Source: Listeria booriae
GTDB taxonomy: Bacteria; Bacillota; Bacilli; Lactobacillales; Listeriaceae
Direction: 5' to 3'
Assembly: GCF_000766865.1 (NCBI RefSeq)
Contig: NZ_JNFA01000031.1
Coordinates: forward strand, 1-64,000
DNA: 64,000 nucleotides
Positions 9,312-17,659 of the stretch are shown piece by piece. How positions within the stretch are numbered: the stretch's first letter is position 1; every line of letters starts with the position of its first letter. The position numbers were made by a program, and so were the translations under genes. The notes beneath the pieces are model-generated. The model was not told the origin of the DNA and ran no database searches. It saw only the letters and a list, made by a program, of their open reading frames with translations.

Positions 9312-10750
9312 TGAAAGCTTTTGTAACACGTTTGATGCAATTTGCAGTTGGTTCCCTCGGCGCGGCACTATTAAATTTGCTGACGATTCCAGTTATTACG
9401 TTTTTTATCTCCCCAGAAGAATACGGTAAAACCAGTATGTTTATGCTGGCGCAGACATTGTTAATTTGTGTTATTTATTTAGGTTACGATCAAGCCTTTG
9501 CACGTGAATTTTACGAGTATCCAAATAAGAAAAAACTGTTTAGCACGGCGATAGTGGTTCCTTTTCTATTCTCCGGTGTTGTCATTGGTTTGATGTGCTA
9601 TTTTGCCAAGCCTATTTCTGCTTTTTTGTTTGGCAGTGACATGTATTATCATGCGGTGTATCTCATCGCAGCATCCATCCCTTTTCTTATCTTTGAGCGA
9701 TTTCTATTCTTGTACGTTCGGATGCAAAACAAAGCGTTGGAATTTTCCTTGTTCAATATTATCGTGAAATTTAGTATCTTACTTTGCACCGTTCTTTTCC
9801 TCTTATTCTTTCCTCATACGTTTATCACGGTGATTTATGCCACTATTATTGGACAAGTAATAGGAGACACTATTTTAATGCTCCGAAATGTGCGAATTCT
9901 TTATATGAGTCCGGTTAAAACAGATCCAGACCTTTATCCGAGACTCGCCAAGTTTGGTCTGCCGATTGCAGCGGCGACGGTAATTTATAGCATGTTTGTG
10001 GTTATTGATAAGCTGTTTATCCGTTATTTTTGTGACTTTGAACAGCTGGGCTTATACACGGCCGCTTTTAAAATTGCGAGTGCCCTATTGATTTTGCAGA
10101 CAACATTTTCTAACTTTTGGGTACCGACGGCGTATGCCTGGTATAAAAAGCAAAAACCGATGCACTATTTTAAATTGGTGAGCGATAGCATTATGTTCCT
10201 CATCGCGATTCTCTTCATGGGGCTACTTCTTTTTAAAGGCGTGATTATGCTGGTTTTGTCACCAGAGTATAGTCAGGCACAGTATATTTTCCCATTCTTA
10301 TGTTTCTATCCCCTGATGATGACAGTGAGTGAGACGACGAATCTAGGTATCGTTTTTCTGAAACGAAGCTCGCTGAACATTCTTGTTTCTATTATTGCGC
10401 TGATTGTATCTGTTGGCTTGAATTTGCTACTCGTGCCAACATATGGAGCGATTGGAGCTTCAATTGCAACAGGATCCGCTTACATTGCGTTTTTCTTGGC
10501 ACGGACGTATTTCTCGATGCGGATTTGGAAAGGCTTTTCTGTTAAAACACATATGATGACAACCTCGTTACTTGTTGTCGCAGCTAGTTTAAATAGTATG
10601 ATTCACACGGTGTGGCTGATCTCGATTATTAATGTGGCCGTATTGTTGTGCATTATCATTATCTACATTCCCTTACTTCGCACGCTATATCGTTCTTATT
10701 ACGCCAAGCGGCAACAATCTATTTCACACGAGAAAGGAATTGAAGCATGA
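9311..10750 (+). CDS. Polysaccharide flippase (Wzx-like, MOP superfamily)
   Basis: 479 aa, about 12-14 transmembrane helices. The N-terminus (GSLGAALLNLLTIPVITFFI...EEYGKTSMFMLAQTLL) and the middle segment FGLPIAAATVIYSMFVVIDKLFI are typical of the RfbX/Wzx family, which moves undecaprenyl-linked repeat units across the membrane. It overlaps both neighbours (1 base upstream, 4 bases downstream), so it is co-translated with polymerase and glycosyltransferase. Confidence 0.87.
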   Translation: MKAFVTRLMQFAVGSLGAALLNLLTIPVITFFISPEEYGKTSMFMLAQTLLICVIYLGYDQAFAREFYEYPNKKKLFSTAIVVPFLFSGVVIGLMCYFAKPISAFLFGSDMYYHAVYLIAASIPFLIFERFLFLYVRMQNKALEFSLFNIIVKFSILLCTVLFLLFFPHTFITVIYATIIGQVIGDTILMLRNVRILYMSPVKTDPDLYPRLAKFGLPIAAATVIYSMFVVIDKLFIRYFCDFEQLGLYTAAFKIASALLILQTTFSNFWVPTAYAWYKKQKPMHYFKLVSDSIMFLIAILFMGLLLFKGVIMLVLSPEYSQAQYIFPFLCFYPLMMTVSETTNLGIVFLKRSSLNILVSIIALIVSVGLNLLLVPTYGAIGASIATGSAYIAFFLARTYFSMRIWKGFSVKTHMMTTSLLVVAASLNSMIHTVWLISIINVAVLLCIIIIYIPLLRTLYRSYYAKRQQSISHEKGIEA

Positions 10751-11823
10751 AAATACTTGTTATTTCCAATATGTTTCCATCGAAAGAATACCCATCTTAC
10801 GGCATTTTTGTTAAAAACCATGTTCGCTTGTTAAAAGAAGCAGCAGACAAAATAGAGACGATTACGATGAGAAAAGAGTTAAATAAAATGAAGAAATTAT
10901 GGCTTTATATTCAATTTTACTGTCGCATTTTCTTTACCTTATTATTTAAAAAATACGATATAGTCTACTTGCATTATGCGTCTCACAGCGCGTTCCCGAT
11001 TTTAGGTGCTAAGTTTTTGAAGCGCCAAATAAATCTTATTGTTAACCTCCATGGAAGTGATGTATTCCCGGAAACCCGTCTCCAAGAACGTTTACAAAAA
11101 TGGGTAGCGCGACTTCTAAAACAAGCAAGTCATGTTGTCGTCCCGTCAGATTATTTTAAGCAGGTGGTTGTCAAACGATATAAGCTTGCATCTCAGGACG
11201 TCTTGATTTCTCCATCAGGAGGCGTCAACCGCGAGCTTTTTACACCGCAACACATAGTGAAAGATCCGTCTGTTTTTCAGGTGGGTTATGTTGGACGGAT
11301 TGATGTTGATAAAGGATGGGATGACGCGTTGCGAGCTTTTTCTGAATTTAAGCATCAATCGAATCGACCGGCGCAATTAATTATGGTTGGAAGTGGGAAA
11401 GAAAATCCGCGAAAAGAAGCAATGATTCAAGCCTTAGGATTAGAAGATGTGGTACGTTGTTATGATTTATTGCCACAAGAAGAACTGGCGGCGCTATACA
11501 ACGAAATGGATGTGTTTGTTTTCCCAAGCCGTAGAAAAGGGGAAAGTCTGGGCCTTGTTGGACTTGAAGCAATGGCTTGCGGGATTCCAGTGATTGGAAG
11601 CCAGATTGCAGGGATTCAAGGCTACCTTGTGGAAGGAAAAAACGGTTACTTAACAGAAGTCGGAAATCCTTATTCGATTGCGGAAAAATTGCTAGCGTTT
11701 CACGCCAATAGTGAGGAAGAAAAAGCTCGGTTACGTCAGAATGCTTTTGATTCTGCGATTCCTTACGATCAGCAGCAGGTACAAAAAGAGATGGTTCATA
11801 TGCTGGCAGTTTTAGCGAAATAA
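10747..11823 (+). CDS. Glycosyltransferase family 4
   Basis: 358 aa GT-B fold. The N-terminus ILVISNMFPSKEYPSYGIFVKNH is typical of GT4 enzymes on exopolysaccharide loci. The C-terminal half has VGYVGRIDVDKGWDDAL, PSRRKGESLGLVGLEAMACGIPV (the EX7E donor site) and GSQIAGIQGYLVEGKNGYL. It adds one sugar to the lipid-linked repeat unit. The start overlaps the flippase stop (ATGA). This is the last gene of polysaccharide operon 1. Confidence 0.87.
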   Translation: MKILVISNMFPSKEYPSYGIFVKNHVRLLKEAADKIETITMRKELNKMKKLWLYIQFYCRIFFTLLFKKYDIVYLHYASHSAFPILGAKFLKRQINLIVNLHGSDVFPETRLQERLQKWVARLLKQASHVVVPSDYFKQVVVKRYKLASQDVLISPSGGVNRELFTPQHIVKDPSVFQVGYVGRIDVDKGWDDALRAFSEFKHQSNRPAQLIMVGSGKENPRKEAMIQALGLEDVVRCYDLLPQEELAALYNEMDVFVFPSRRKGESLGLVGLEAMACGIPVIGSQIAGIQGYLVEGKNGYLTEVGNPYSIAEKLLAFHANSEEEKARLRQNAFDSAIPYDQQQVQKEMVHMLAVLAK

Positions 11824-11991
11824 TGAGTTGGATGGTTAATCGAACTGGGCGCTTAAAAAGGAACACTTATGCACTTAAAAGATGAAATCACTGAAATACT
11901 AGTTAATCAAATTAGGCCGTTAAAATAATGCTTGCTTCCCGTTTTTTTAATCAAGCATCAGTTTAAGGTCAGTAATTTATGGAGGGGGCTG

Positions 11992-12048
11992 GTGTCATTA
12001 GTGAAAGTGATAGCGCAAGGGGATTTTGTGGCTTTAATAAGAAAGTAG
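11992..12048 (+). CDS. Possible 18-aa peptide ORF upstream of a Crp/Fnr gene
   Basis: A GTG-started ORF (VSLVKVIAQGDFVALIRK) is preceded by a very strong Shine-Dalgarno GGAGGGGG at 11981-11988 and ends 15 bases before the next gene. It has no recognisable family. It could be a leader peptide, a signalling peptide, or chance. The 240-base gap (11824-12063) holds nothing else I can support. Confidence 0.25.
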   Translation: MSLVKVIAQGDFVALIRK

Positions 12049-12063
12049 AGAGAGGAGTAACCA

Positions 12064-12624
12064 ATGATGAGAGAACAAGATTTAATTTATTTAAAAAAAG
12101 GTGAGAAGGTAACACAATCAGGAGGATTAAGCTTGATTGAAGGCTATATTGAGTGCACGACGTCAGGTAGGTTAATCTGTTTTATTGGGCCAGGGAACAT
12201 TTTTATAACAAGTGATAAGCTTAACTTTAAAAATTCAATCGTGTACAAAGCAAAGTGTGATGTTATTCTGCTGGAAACGTCGGATATAGCATCAAATAAT
12301 TCGTTTGATGCAGAAAAGAAATGGAACGATTACATTTTAACGCAGATATTTACTAAGTTCGAAATTCTTTATTTTCCAGCAAAAGAGCGATTTTTGAATA
12401 TACTTTTTCAAATTGCCAATGATATTGGAGATCAGATTGCAAGTGATTGTCATGTACCCAAAATATTGGTACAGCGAGAACTTGCAGAGTACGCTAATTG
12501 TACCCGTGAATATTTGAGTATAATCAGAAAAGAGCTTATTTCTGATGGATGGATTACGGATTCAAAACAGTTGGTATTACTTGATTGGAAACGATGGAAG
12601 CGAAAATTTGGAACGAATATCTAA
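12064..12624 (+). CDS. Crp/Fnr (PrfA-like) transcriptional regulator, short form
   Basis: 186 aa against ~220-240 for the family. The N-terminal part (residues ~1-80) resembles a reduced cyclic-nucleotide-type beta-roll, followed by the dimerisation helix and a C-terminal winged helix (QRELAEYANCTREYLSIIRKELISDGWI, residues ~137-165). No clear cAMP-binding residues are visible. GAGGAG precedes the ATG, with a second in-frame ATG right after. Its position just after polysaccharide operon 1 suggests control of surface genes (inference). Confidence 0.75.
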   Translation: MMREQDLIYLKKGEKVTQSGGLSLIEGYIECTTSGRLICFIGPGNIFITSDKLNFKNSIVYKAKCDVILLETSDIASNNSFDAEKKWNDYILTQIFTKFEILYFPAKERFLNILFQIANDIGDQIASDCHVPKILVQRELAEYANCTREYLSIIRKELISDGWITDSKQLVLLDWKRWKRKFGTNI

Positions 12625-12720
12625 ATGAAAACGAATTACTATGGAGTTGGAGTTTGAAATTTTTAATTCTAAAATAGCTTTATTTCTAATGGTAGTCGTA
12701 GTTTAAGTAATCCAATATAA

Positions 12721-12761
12721 AGAAAAGGAATGAAGTCGACTGCTGACTCCATTCCTTTTCT
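12721..12761. terminator. Hairpin downstream of the GRP transporter
   Basis: Perfect 12-bp arms (AGAAAAGGAATG and its complement at 12750-12761) form a hairpin abutting the stop codon of the minus-strand transporter gene; it may also end the plus-strand Crp/Fnr transcript arriving from the other side (convergent genes). Confidence 0.7.
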
Positions 12762-13619
12762 CTATTTCAATATACTAAGCAACACAACCCCAATCATAAT
12801 TAACACAATCCCCGAAATAATAAACCCCCATTCCAACAAGTTTTTCTTCTGCTTAAATATTAAAATCCCACCAATTGTCGCTACAATAACACAGGCTTGC
12901 GAAATCGAGAAGCTGGTCGCAACTCCAAGTACCGCAGTCGCCAAGAACATGCCTAAATTCGCGATTGACCAAGAAAGTCCGGTCATCAGATTGAAGGCTA
13001 CATTTTTGCTAGAAATGGTAGATTTTTTCGCTAAGTTAATGCCAATGGCGCATGTCAGCATCCCGATGGCTTGTGGTAAGATGATAGAAAAGCCAGTGAC
13101 ATGAAACAGCTGGTTTGTCACTACGTAAAGCGTTAAAAAGAACGAAGATAAAATAACGATACCGTAGACATGAATGGAAACCGACTCCGTGATATGATTC
13201 CCACGTTTTTGAAAACCGGTCATTACAACCCCAATCAATATTAAAATTACTGCAAAAATACCAATCACAACGGCCGTCATCGTCTGCCACTCTTGAAAAA
13301 CAAGAACCGCAAAAAGTGTCGCGCCAATCAATTGTGTCCCGTTCGAAATCGGCATAGCTTTGGCGACACTAGAAGCCGCAATCCCTTTAAATTGCAGTAA
13401 TTGTCCAAAACTCCAAAAGATTCCTGAAACAAAACTCACAATAAAAGAAAGACTTGTTATCTCTGGCGATAAAATCCAGAATAAAACGAAAGCAAACAAT
13501 AGCGCGCTAATCGATGTCCCCAAAAGCTGTTCCTCGGGGGTACTTTTTCGCAAGTTTGCAATAATCGGCATGAATCCCCACCCAAGAACAGGGAGTAAAG
13601 CGATAAAATAAATCAACAT
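12762..13619 (-). CDS. GRP-family sugar uptake protein (GlcU/RbsU-like)
   Basis: 285 aa, about ten hydrophobic helices. Motifs typical of the glucose/ribose porter family are visible: LLPVLGWGFMPIIA at the N-terminus, SGIFWSFGQLLQFKGIA, AKAMPISNGTQLIGATLF and GLSWSIANLGMFLA. It probably imports a monosaccharide by proton symport. The start at 13619 is chosen because AAGGAAG lies just upstream; an upstream in-frame codon at 13667 has no RBS. It is divergent from the PTS regulator gene. Confidence 0.85.
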   Translation of the reverse strand: MLIYFIALLPVLGWGFMPIIANLRKSTPEEQLLGTSISALLFAFVLFWILSPEITSLSFIVSFVSGIFWSFGQLLQFKGIAASSVAKAMPISNGTQLIGATLFAVLVFQEWQTMTAVVIGIFAVILILIGVVMTGFQKRGNHITESVSIHVYGIVILSSFFLTLYVVTNQLFHVTGFSIILPQAIGMLTCAIGINLAKKSTISSKNVAFNLMTGLSWSIANLGMFLATAVLGVATSFSISQACVIVATIGGILIFKQKKNLLEWGFIISGIVLIMIGVVLLSILK

Positions 13620-13780
13620 AATTAAAAGCTTCCTTTCTAGGTTAGTGGTGCCATTTAAATCTATCATTCTCCCAATTCAACAGCAATATCCCAAAATTAC
13701 GGTATTCAATGCGGTAATTTTCGTAGTTTTCGGGAGGAGGAACTTTGTAATAGAATAAGCGTAGGGAAAGGAAATTAAAA

Positions 13781-15742
13781 ATGAAAGCGGTAACGAAAAT
13801 GATTGCAAATCGCGAAAAAAATATCATTCAGTTTCTCATGAAAACAGGTCAAACAAGTGTTGGAAATATCGCGAATCACCTCGGACTCTCAGAAAAAACT
13901 GTCTCGAATTCACTAAAAGAAATTGATCAGTTTCTGCAAAGTTTCAATATGACGGTCGTTCGCAAACCAAAAATCGGCGTATACATGGAAGGCGATAGCA
14001 ACGCGCTTGCTCAAGTTACGCGCTTTCTGGACAATCAAGTCAGCACGATTCCATCAACAAAAGAAGAACGTGTCATCTACATTTTCAGTACATTACTAAA
14101 AGCAGACGACTACATCACGATTCACCAACTCGCAGAAGCGCTCTACATCAGCCGCGGTACCATCGAAAAAGACATGCTAGAAGTCGGAAAACTGCTTGAA
14201 AAAGAAGGCGTCACCTTGTATAAAAAGCCTAGTAAGGGGATGAAATTACTTATTAGCGAGCGAGAAAAGCGCGCCCTAACATCCAAATTCATCAATAACT
14301 TCTGGGGCAACAATTGGTATTTGAAACAAGAAGGCGAAAAAGTATTGCAGGCTTTCGACACGATTCAAGCAGATGTTACAGGCATTTTTCCAGAAGAAGG
14401 CCTGAAAGAAATCATTGCGATTGTTCAAGAATTCAGTGAAAAACATGATTTTGCCTTCACGGATTACGCGTTTCAATCCATCGTCATTCATTTGGCCATT
14501 GCTGTCGAGCGAATTCGCAAAGAAGAATACGTGGAAAACATCGGAATCGATCCAATGAAAGACGTCTTCGAATCACAGCAACAAAACACCGAAATCCTAG
14601 TCAATATGTTAGAACAACGCCTATCTATCAAGATTCCAACATTCGAAGTAGGATATATTCAGCTTCACTTGACCGCCGCCTACAACCAGCGCCACGACGA
14701 ACTGCTCGTAAATGAACGCACCACAGAAGACCATGTCGCCACATTTGTAAGCACATGCCTAGCGGAAACGAACTACGACCAGGAGCTGCTTGAAGGCCTA
14801 ACAACACACATGAAATCCGCGATTAACCGGTTAAAACTCGGTATGCACTTCAAAAATCCCTATCTCAGCAAAATAAAACAAAACTTTCCCCAAGCATTTG
14901 AACAAGCGCTGTATTTCAAAGCCAATTTTGAAAAGGAATATGAAGTGCAGGTAAACGAAGACGAAACGGCGTACATCGCGTTACATTTTGAAGCCTATAA
15001 CGAAAGAAGTCGTTCCTTCCCAGACCAAATTCGCGTTATCCTTGTGTGTAGCACCGGCCTTGGTTCATCCAGACTACTTGCCGCTAGAATTAAAAAATAT
15101 TTCCCAATGATTACAATTGAAAAAATACTGTCCGTTCAGGCGCTCATGGAAACCGAAGTGGACGTGGACTTAGTTATCAGCACGATTTACCTCGAACTAG
15201 AAGACATTCCAAGCATTGTCGTGAGTCCGATGATGAGTAAAGCCGATTTACAACAAGTCGAACGCCAAATGGAACAAACGAGACGCCGAAAAAAGAAATA
15301 TAGCCAAGCATTTCTTGATTTAATCCAGCCAAAAACGATTTTTGCGCAACTCGATGTTATTACAATGGAAGACGCGATTTTTGAAATTGGCAACAAGCTA
15401 ATCACAGAAGGCATCGCCAAACCAGGCATCGTAGAAAGCGCTCTGCGACGGGAAGCCTTGTCTTTCACATCGTTTGACGAAATGGCCACACCACACGCCG
15501 AACCAGCGCTTATCACGGAATCTCGAATTGTCATTGCGACTTTAGCGAAACCTGTGAAATGGGGAACCGTCGACGTAGACAAAATCTTCTTTATCGCCTT
15601 AACGGAGCAGAACGGACTCGATTTAGACGCAGTGTACGAACAGTTTTACAAATATATTGATAATAAAAAATGGATGGAAAAGCTTGCCCAACTACAGAGC
15701 GCGGCTGAAATCTATGAGCATTTATTAAAGGATGGGATGTAA
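13781..15742 (+). CDS. PRD-containing BglG/ManR-type transcriptional activator
   Basis: 653 aa. N-terminal winged helices (residues ~8-60 and ~85-130, e.g. VGNIANHLGLSEKTVSNSL), two PTS regulation domains (~190-400), an EIIB-like domain with VCSTGLG (Cys423), and a C-terminal EIIA-type domain with TPHAEP (His572). This is the ManR/LicR arrangement: phosphorylation by the PTS tunes activation of the adjacent operon. Its stop overlaps the EIIA start, so it is part of the PTS operon it presumably controls. Confidence 0.9.
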   Translation: MKAVTKMIANREKNIIQFLMKTGQTSVGNIANHLGLSEKTVSNSLKEIDQFLQSFNMTVVRKPKIGVYMEGDSNALAQVTRFLDNQVSTIPSTKEERVIYIFSTLLKADDYITIHQLAEALYISRGTIEKDMLEVGKLLEKEGVTLYKKPSKGMKLLISEREKRALTSKFINNFWGNNWYLKQEGEKVLQAFDTIQADVTGIFPEEGLKEIIAIVQEFSEKHDFAFTDYAFQSIVIHLAIAVERIRKEEYVENIGIDPMKDVFESQQQNTEILVNMLEQRLSIKIPTFEVGYIQLHLTAAYNQRHDELLVNERTTEDHVATFVSTCLAETNYDQELLEGLTTHMKSAINRLKLGMHFKNPYLSKIKQNFPQAFEQALYFKANFEKEYEVQVNEDETAYIALHFEAYNERSRSFPDQIRVILVCSTGLGSSRLLAARIKKYFPMITIEKILSVQALMETEVDVDLVISTIYLELEDIPSIVVSPMMSKADLQQVERQMEQTRRRKKKYSQAFLDLIQPKTIFAQLDVITMEDAIFEIGNKLITEGIAKPGIVESALRREALSFTSFDEMATPHAEPALITESRIVIATLAKPVKWGTVDVDKIFFIALTEQNGLDLDAVYEQFYKYIDNKKWMEKLAQLQSAAEIYEHLLKDGM

Positions 15743-16206
15743 TGGAAGTAAAAGATATTTTAACAAAAGAACTGGTCGTCTTTGATTTAGAAGCAACGAC
15801 GAAAGAAACGGCAATCGAAGAAATGGCAGAAATTTTGAATGCGCATGGATTTTTGGCGGACAAAACAACGTATGTCCAAGCCGTCTTAGAACGAGAAGCG
15901 CACGCGACGACAGGAATCGGCAACAACATCGCCATCCCTCACGGCAAAAGCGAAAGCGTCACCAAATCAGCTATCGTTTTTGCCAGAACAAAAGCCTTGA
16001 TTGAGTGGGAATCGCTTGATGATGAGCCGGTAAATATGATTTTCCTGTTAGCAATTACCGACTCGGATAAAACCGACGGACACTTGAAAATCCTTGCTGA
16101 AATCGCGACCAAACTCATGGACGACGACATAGTAGCAAGCTTGAAAAACACGCGCGACCAAGAAGAAGTTATCCGAATTTTAAACGAAGGAGTGGTAGAA
16201 GTATGA
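15742..16206 (+). CDS. PTS EIIA component, fructose/mannitol family
   Basis: 154 aa. The phosphorylation motif is NNIAIPHGKS with active His67. It accepts phosphate from HPr and passes it to the EIIB encoded next. The start overlaps the regulator stop by one base and its own stop overlaps the EIIB ATG (ATGA). Context with a GH38 enzyme suggests the transported sugar is a mannoside, possibly mannosylglycerate-like (inference). Confidence 0.92.
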   Translation: MEVKDILTKELVVFDLEATTKETAIEEMAEILNAHGFLADKTTYVQAVLEREAHATTGIGNNIAIPHGKSESVTKSAIVFARTKALIEWESLDDEPVNMIFLLAITDSDKTDGHLKILAEIATKLMDDDIVASLKNTRDQEEVIRILNEGVVEV

Positions 16207-16523
16207 AACGCAAAATTATCGCAGTAACTGCCTGTGCAACAGGTGTAGCCCACACATTCATGGCCGCACAAGCCTTAAAAAAAGGTGCGAAAAAAATGGG
16301 GAATCTAATCAAAGTAGAAACACAAGGCGCGACAGGTATCGAAAACGAGTTGACAGAAAAAGACGTAAACATTGGCGAAGTGGTCATTTTTGCAGTAGAT
16401 ACGAAAGTTCGCAATAAAGAGCGCTTCGATGGCAAAGTCATTCTAGAAGTACCGGTGAGCGCGCCAATCAAAGACGCAGAAAAAGTAATCAACGCAGCGC
16501 TTGCGCTAATCGACGAAAAATAA
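16203..16523 (+). CDS. PTS EIIB component, fructose family
   Basis: 106 aa. The N-terminus IIAVTACATGVAHTFMAA contains the phosphocysteine (Cys11) in the family's P-loop-like motif. It is a separate polypeptide here rather than fused to EIIC. It is translationally coupled to EIIA and followed 12 bases later by EIIC. Confidence 0.92.
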   Translation: MKRKIIAVTACATGVAHTFMAAQALKKGAKKMGNLIKVETQGATGIENELTEKDVNIGEVVIFAVDTKVRNKERFDGKVILEVPVSAPIKDAEKVINAALALIDEK

Positions 16524-16535
16524 GGAGGATGTACC

Positions 16536-17642
16536 ATGTTCAAAAAAATTGGGAGTGAACTGAAAAAACACGTTTTAACAGGTATTTCATATATGATTCC
16601 GCTCGTTATTGCAGGTGCCGTCATTATGGCGATTGCCCGTGTTGGCGGTTCGTTTTACGGTATTACAGATATTTGGGACGCAAAATACGCGGATAGCGCG
16701 AATAATATTATTTCATTGTTGCATAGTTTAGACGGTTTTGGTGGCTTGGCATTGGGGATGATGTTCCCCGTTATCGCCGCGTTCATCGGTTATTCGATTT
16801 CCGACAAATTAGCGATTGCACCAGGTCTTGTTGGTGGTTTGCTAGCTCGCGATATCGGCGCAGGTTTCCTTGGCGCATTAGCAGCTGGTTTGATTGCAGG
16901 TTATGCGTGTCTTCTAATTAAAAAATACGTGAAACTGCCAAAAGCTGCGGCTTCCATCGTGCCCGTCTTTTTAGTTCCTGTTTTTGGGACATTGATTACT
17001 GTTCTTATTATTAATTATGTTGTAGGAATTCCGTTCGCAGATTTGAACAAAGCGCTGGAAAGCTGGCTAAACGGTATGTCAGGCACGAACCAAATTTTGA
17101 TGGCGGCAATTATTGGCGCGATGGTTGGTTTTGACTTAGGCGGACCAGTGAATAAGGCAGCGGTAACAACGGCGATGGCCCTTTTAACCAGTGGGATTTA
17201 TGCTCCAAATACGGCGGCGCAAGTAGCGATTATCATTCCACCGCTTGGTCTTGGTTTGGCAACACTCATCGCAAAACGCAAATACAACGCGGAAATGCGC
17301 GAAGCTGGGAAATCCTCACTTATCATGGGCCTAGTCGGCATTAGTGAAGGCGCGATCCCGTTCGCAGTAGAATCCCCGCTAAAAGTTATTCCGGCAACCG
17401 TTATCGGCTCGGCAATTGGTGGCGCACTCGCTGTGGGACTTGGCGCAGTGAACCAAGCACCAATCAGCGGCTTTTATGGCTGGTTTACGGTACAAAATTG
17501 GCCAGTTTACATTCTTGCCATTGCAGTCGGAACTCTGGTCGTAGCAGGGATGTCAGTGGCTTTGCGTAAAGCAAGTGCAGGACAAGAAATGGCTGGTGCT
17601 GTAGACGAAGATGATTTTGATGAAGCAGAATGGGAAGCTTAA
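16536..17642 (+). CDS. PTS EIIC component, fructose family
   Basis: 368 aa membrane channel. Typical segments are HVLTGISYMIPLVIAGAVIMA, GFDLGGPVNKAA and the GISEGAIPF signature near residue 270. About nine or ten hydrophobic helices are present. A strong AAGGAGG precedes the ATG. It acts with the separate EIIA and EIIB to import and phosphorylate a sugar that the next enzyme probably cleaves. Confidence 0.92.
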   Translation: MFKKIGSELKKHVLTGISYMIPLVIAGAVIMAIARVGGSFYGITDIWDAKYADSANNIISLLHSLDGFGGLALGMMFPVIAAFIGYSISDKLAIAPGLVGGLLARDIGAGFLGALAAGLIAGYACLLIKKYVKLPKAAASIVPVFLVPVFGTLITVLIINYVVGIPFADLNKALESWLNGMSGTNQILMAAIIGAMVGFDLGGPVNKAAVTTAMALLTSGIYAPNTAAQVAIIIPPLGLGLATLIAKRKYNAEMREAGKSSLIMGLVGISEGAIPFAVESPLKVIPATVIGSAIGGALAVGLGAVNQAPISGFYGWFTVQNWPVYILAIAVGTLVVAGMSVALRKASAGQEMAGAVDEDDFDEAEWEA

Positions 17643-17659
17643 AAAAAACGGAGGTAGTT

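Noticed and set aside
11869-11928. 19-codon ORF (MHLKDEITEILVNQIRPLK) after polysaccharide operon 1
   Set aside because: Reads like a possible gene remnant, but it is too short to assign and its RBS is ordinary.
12730-13104. Plus-strand 124-codon ORF across the transporter gene
   Set aside because: Antisense shadow of the minus-strand GRP transporter, which has a clear RBS, helices and family motifs.
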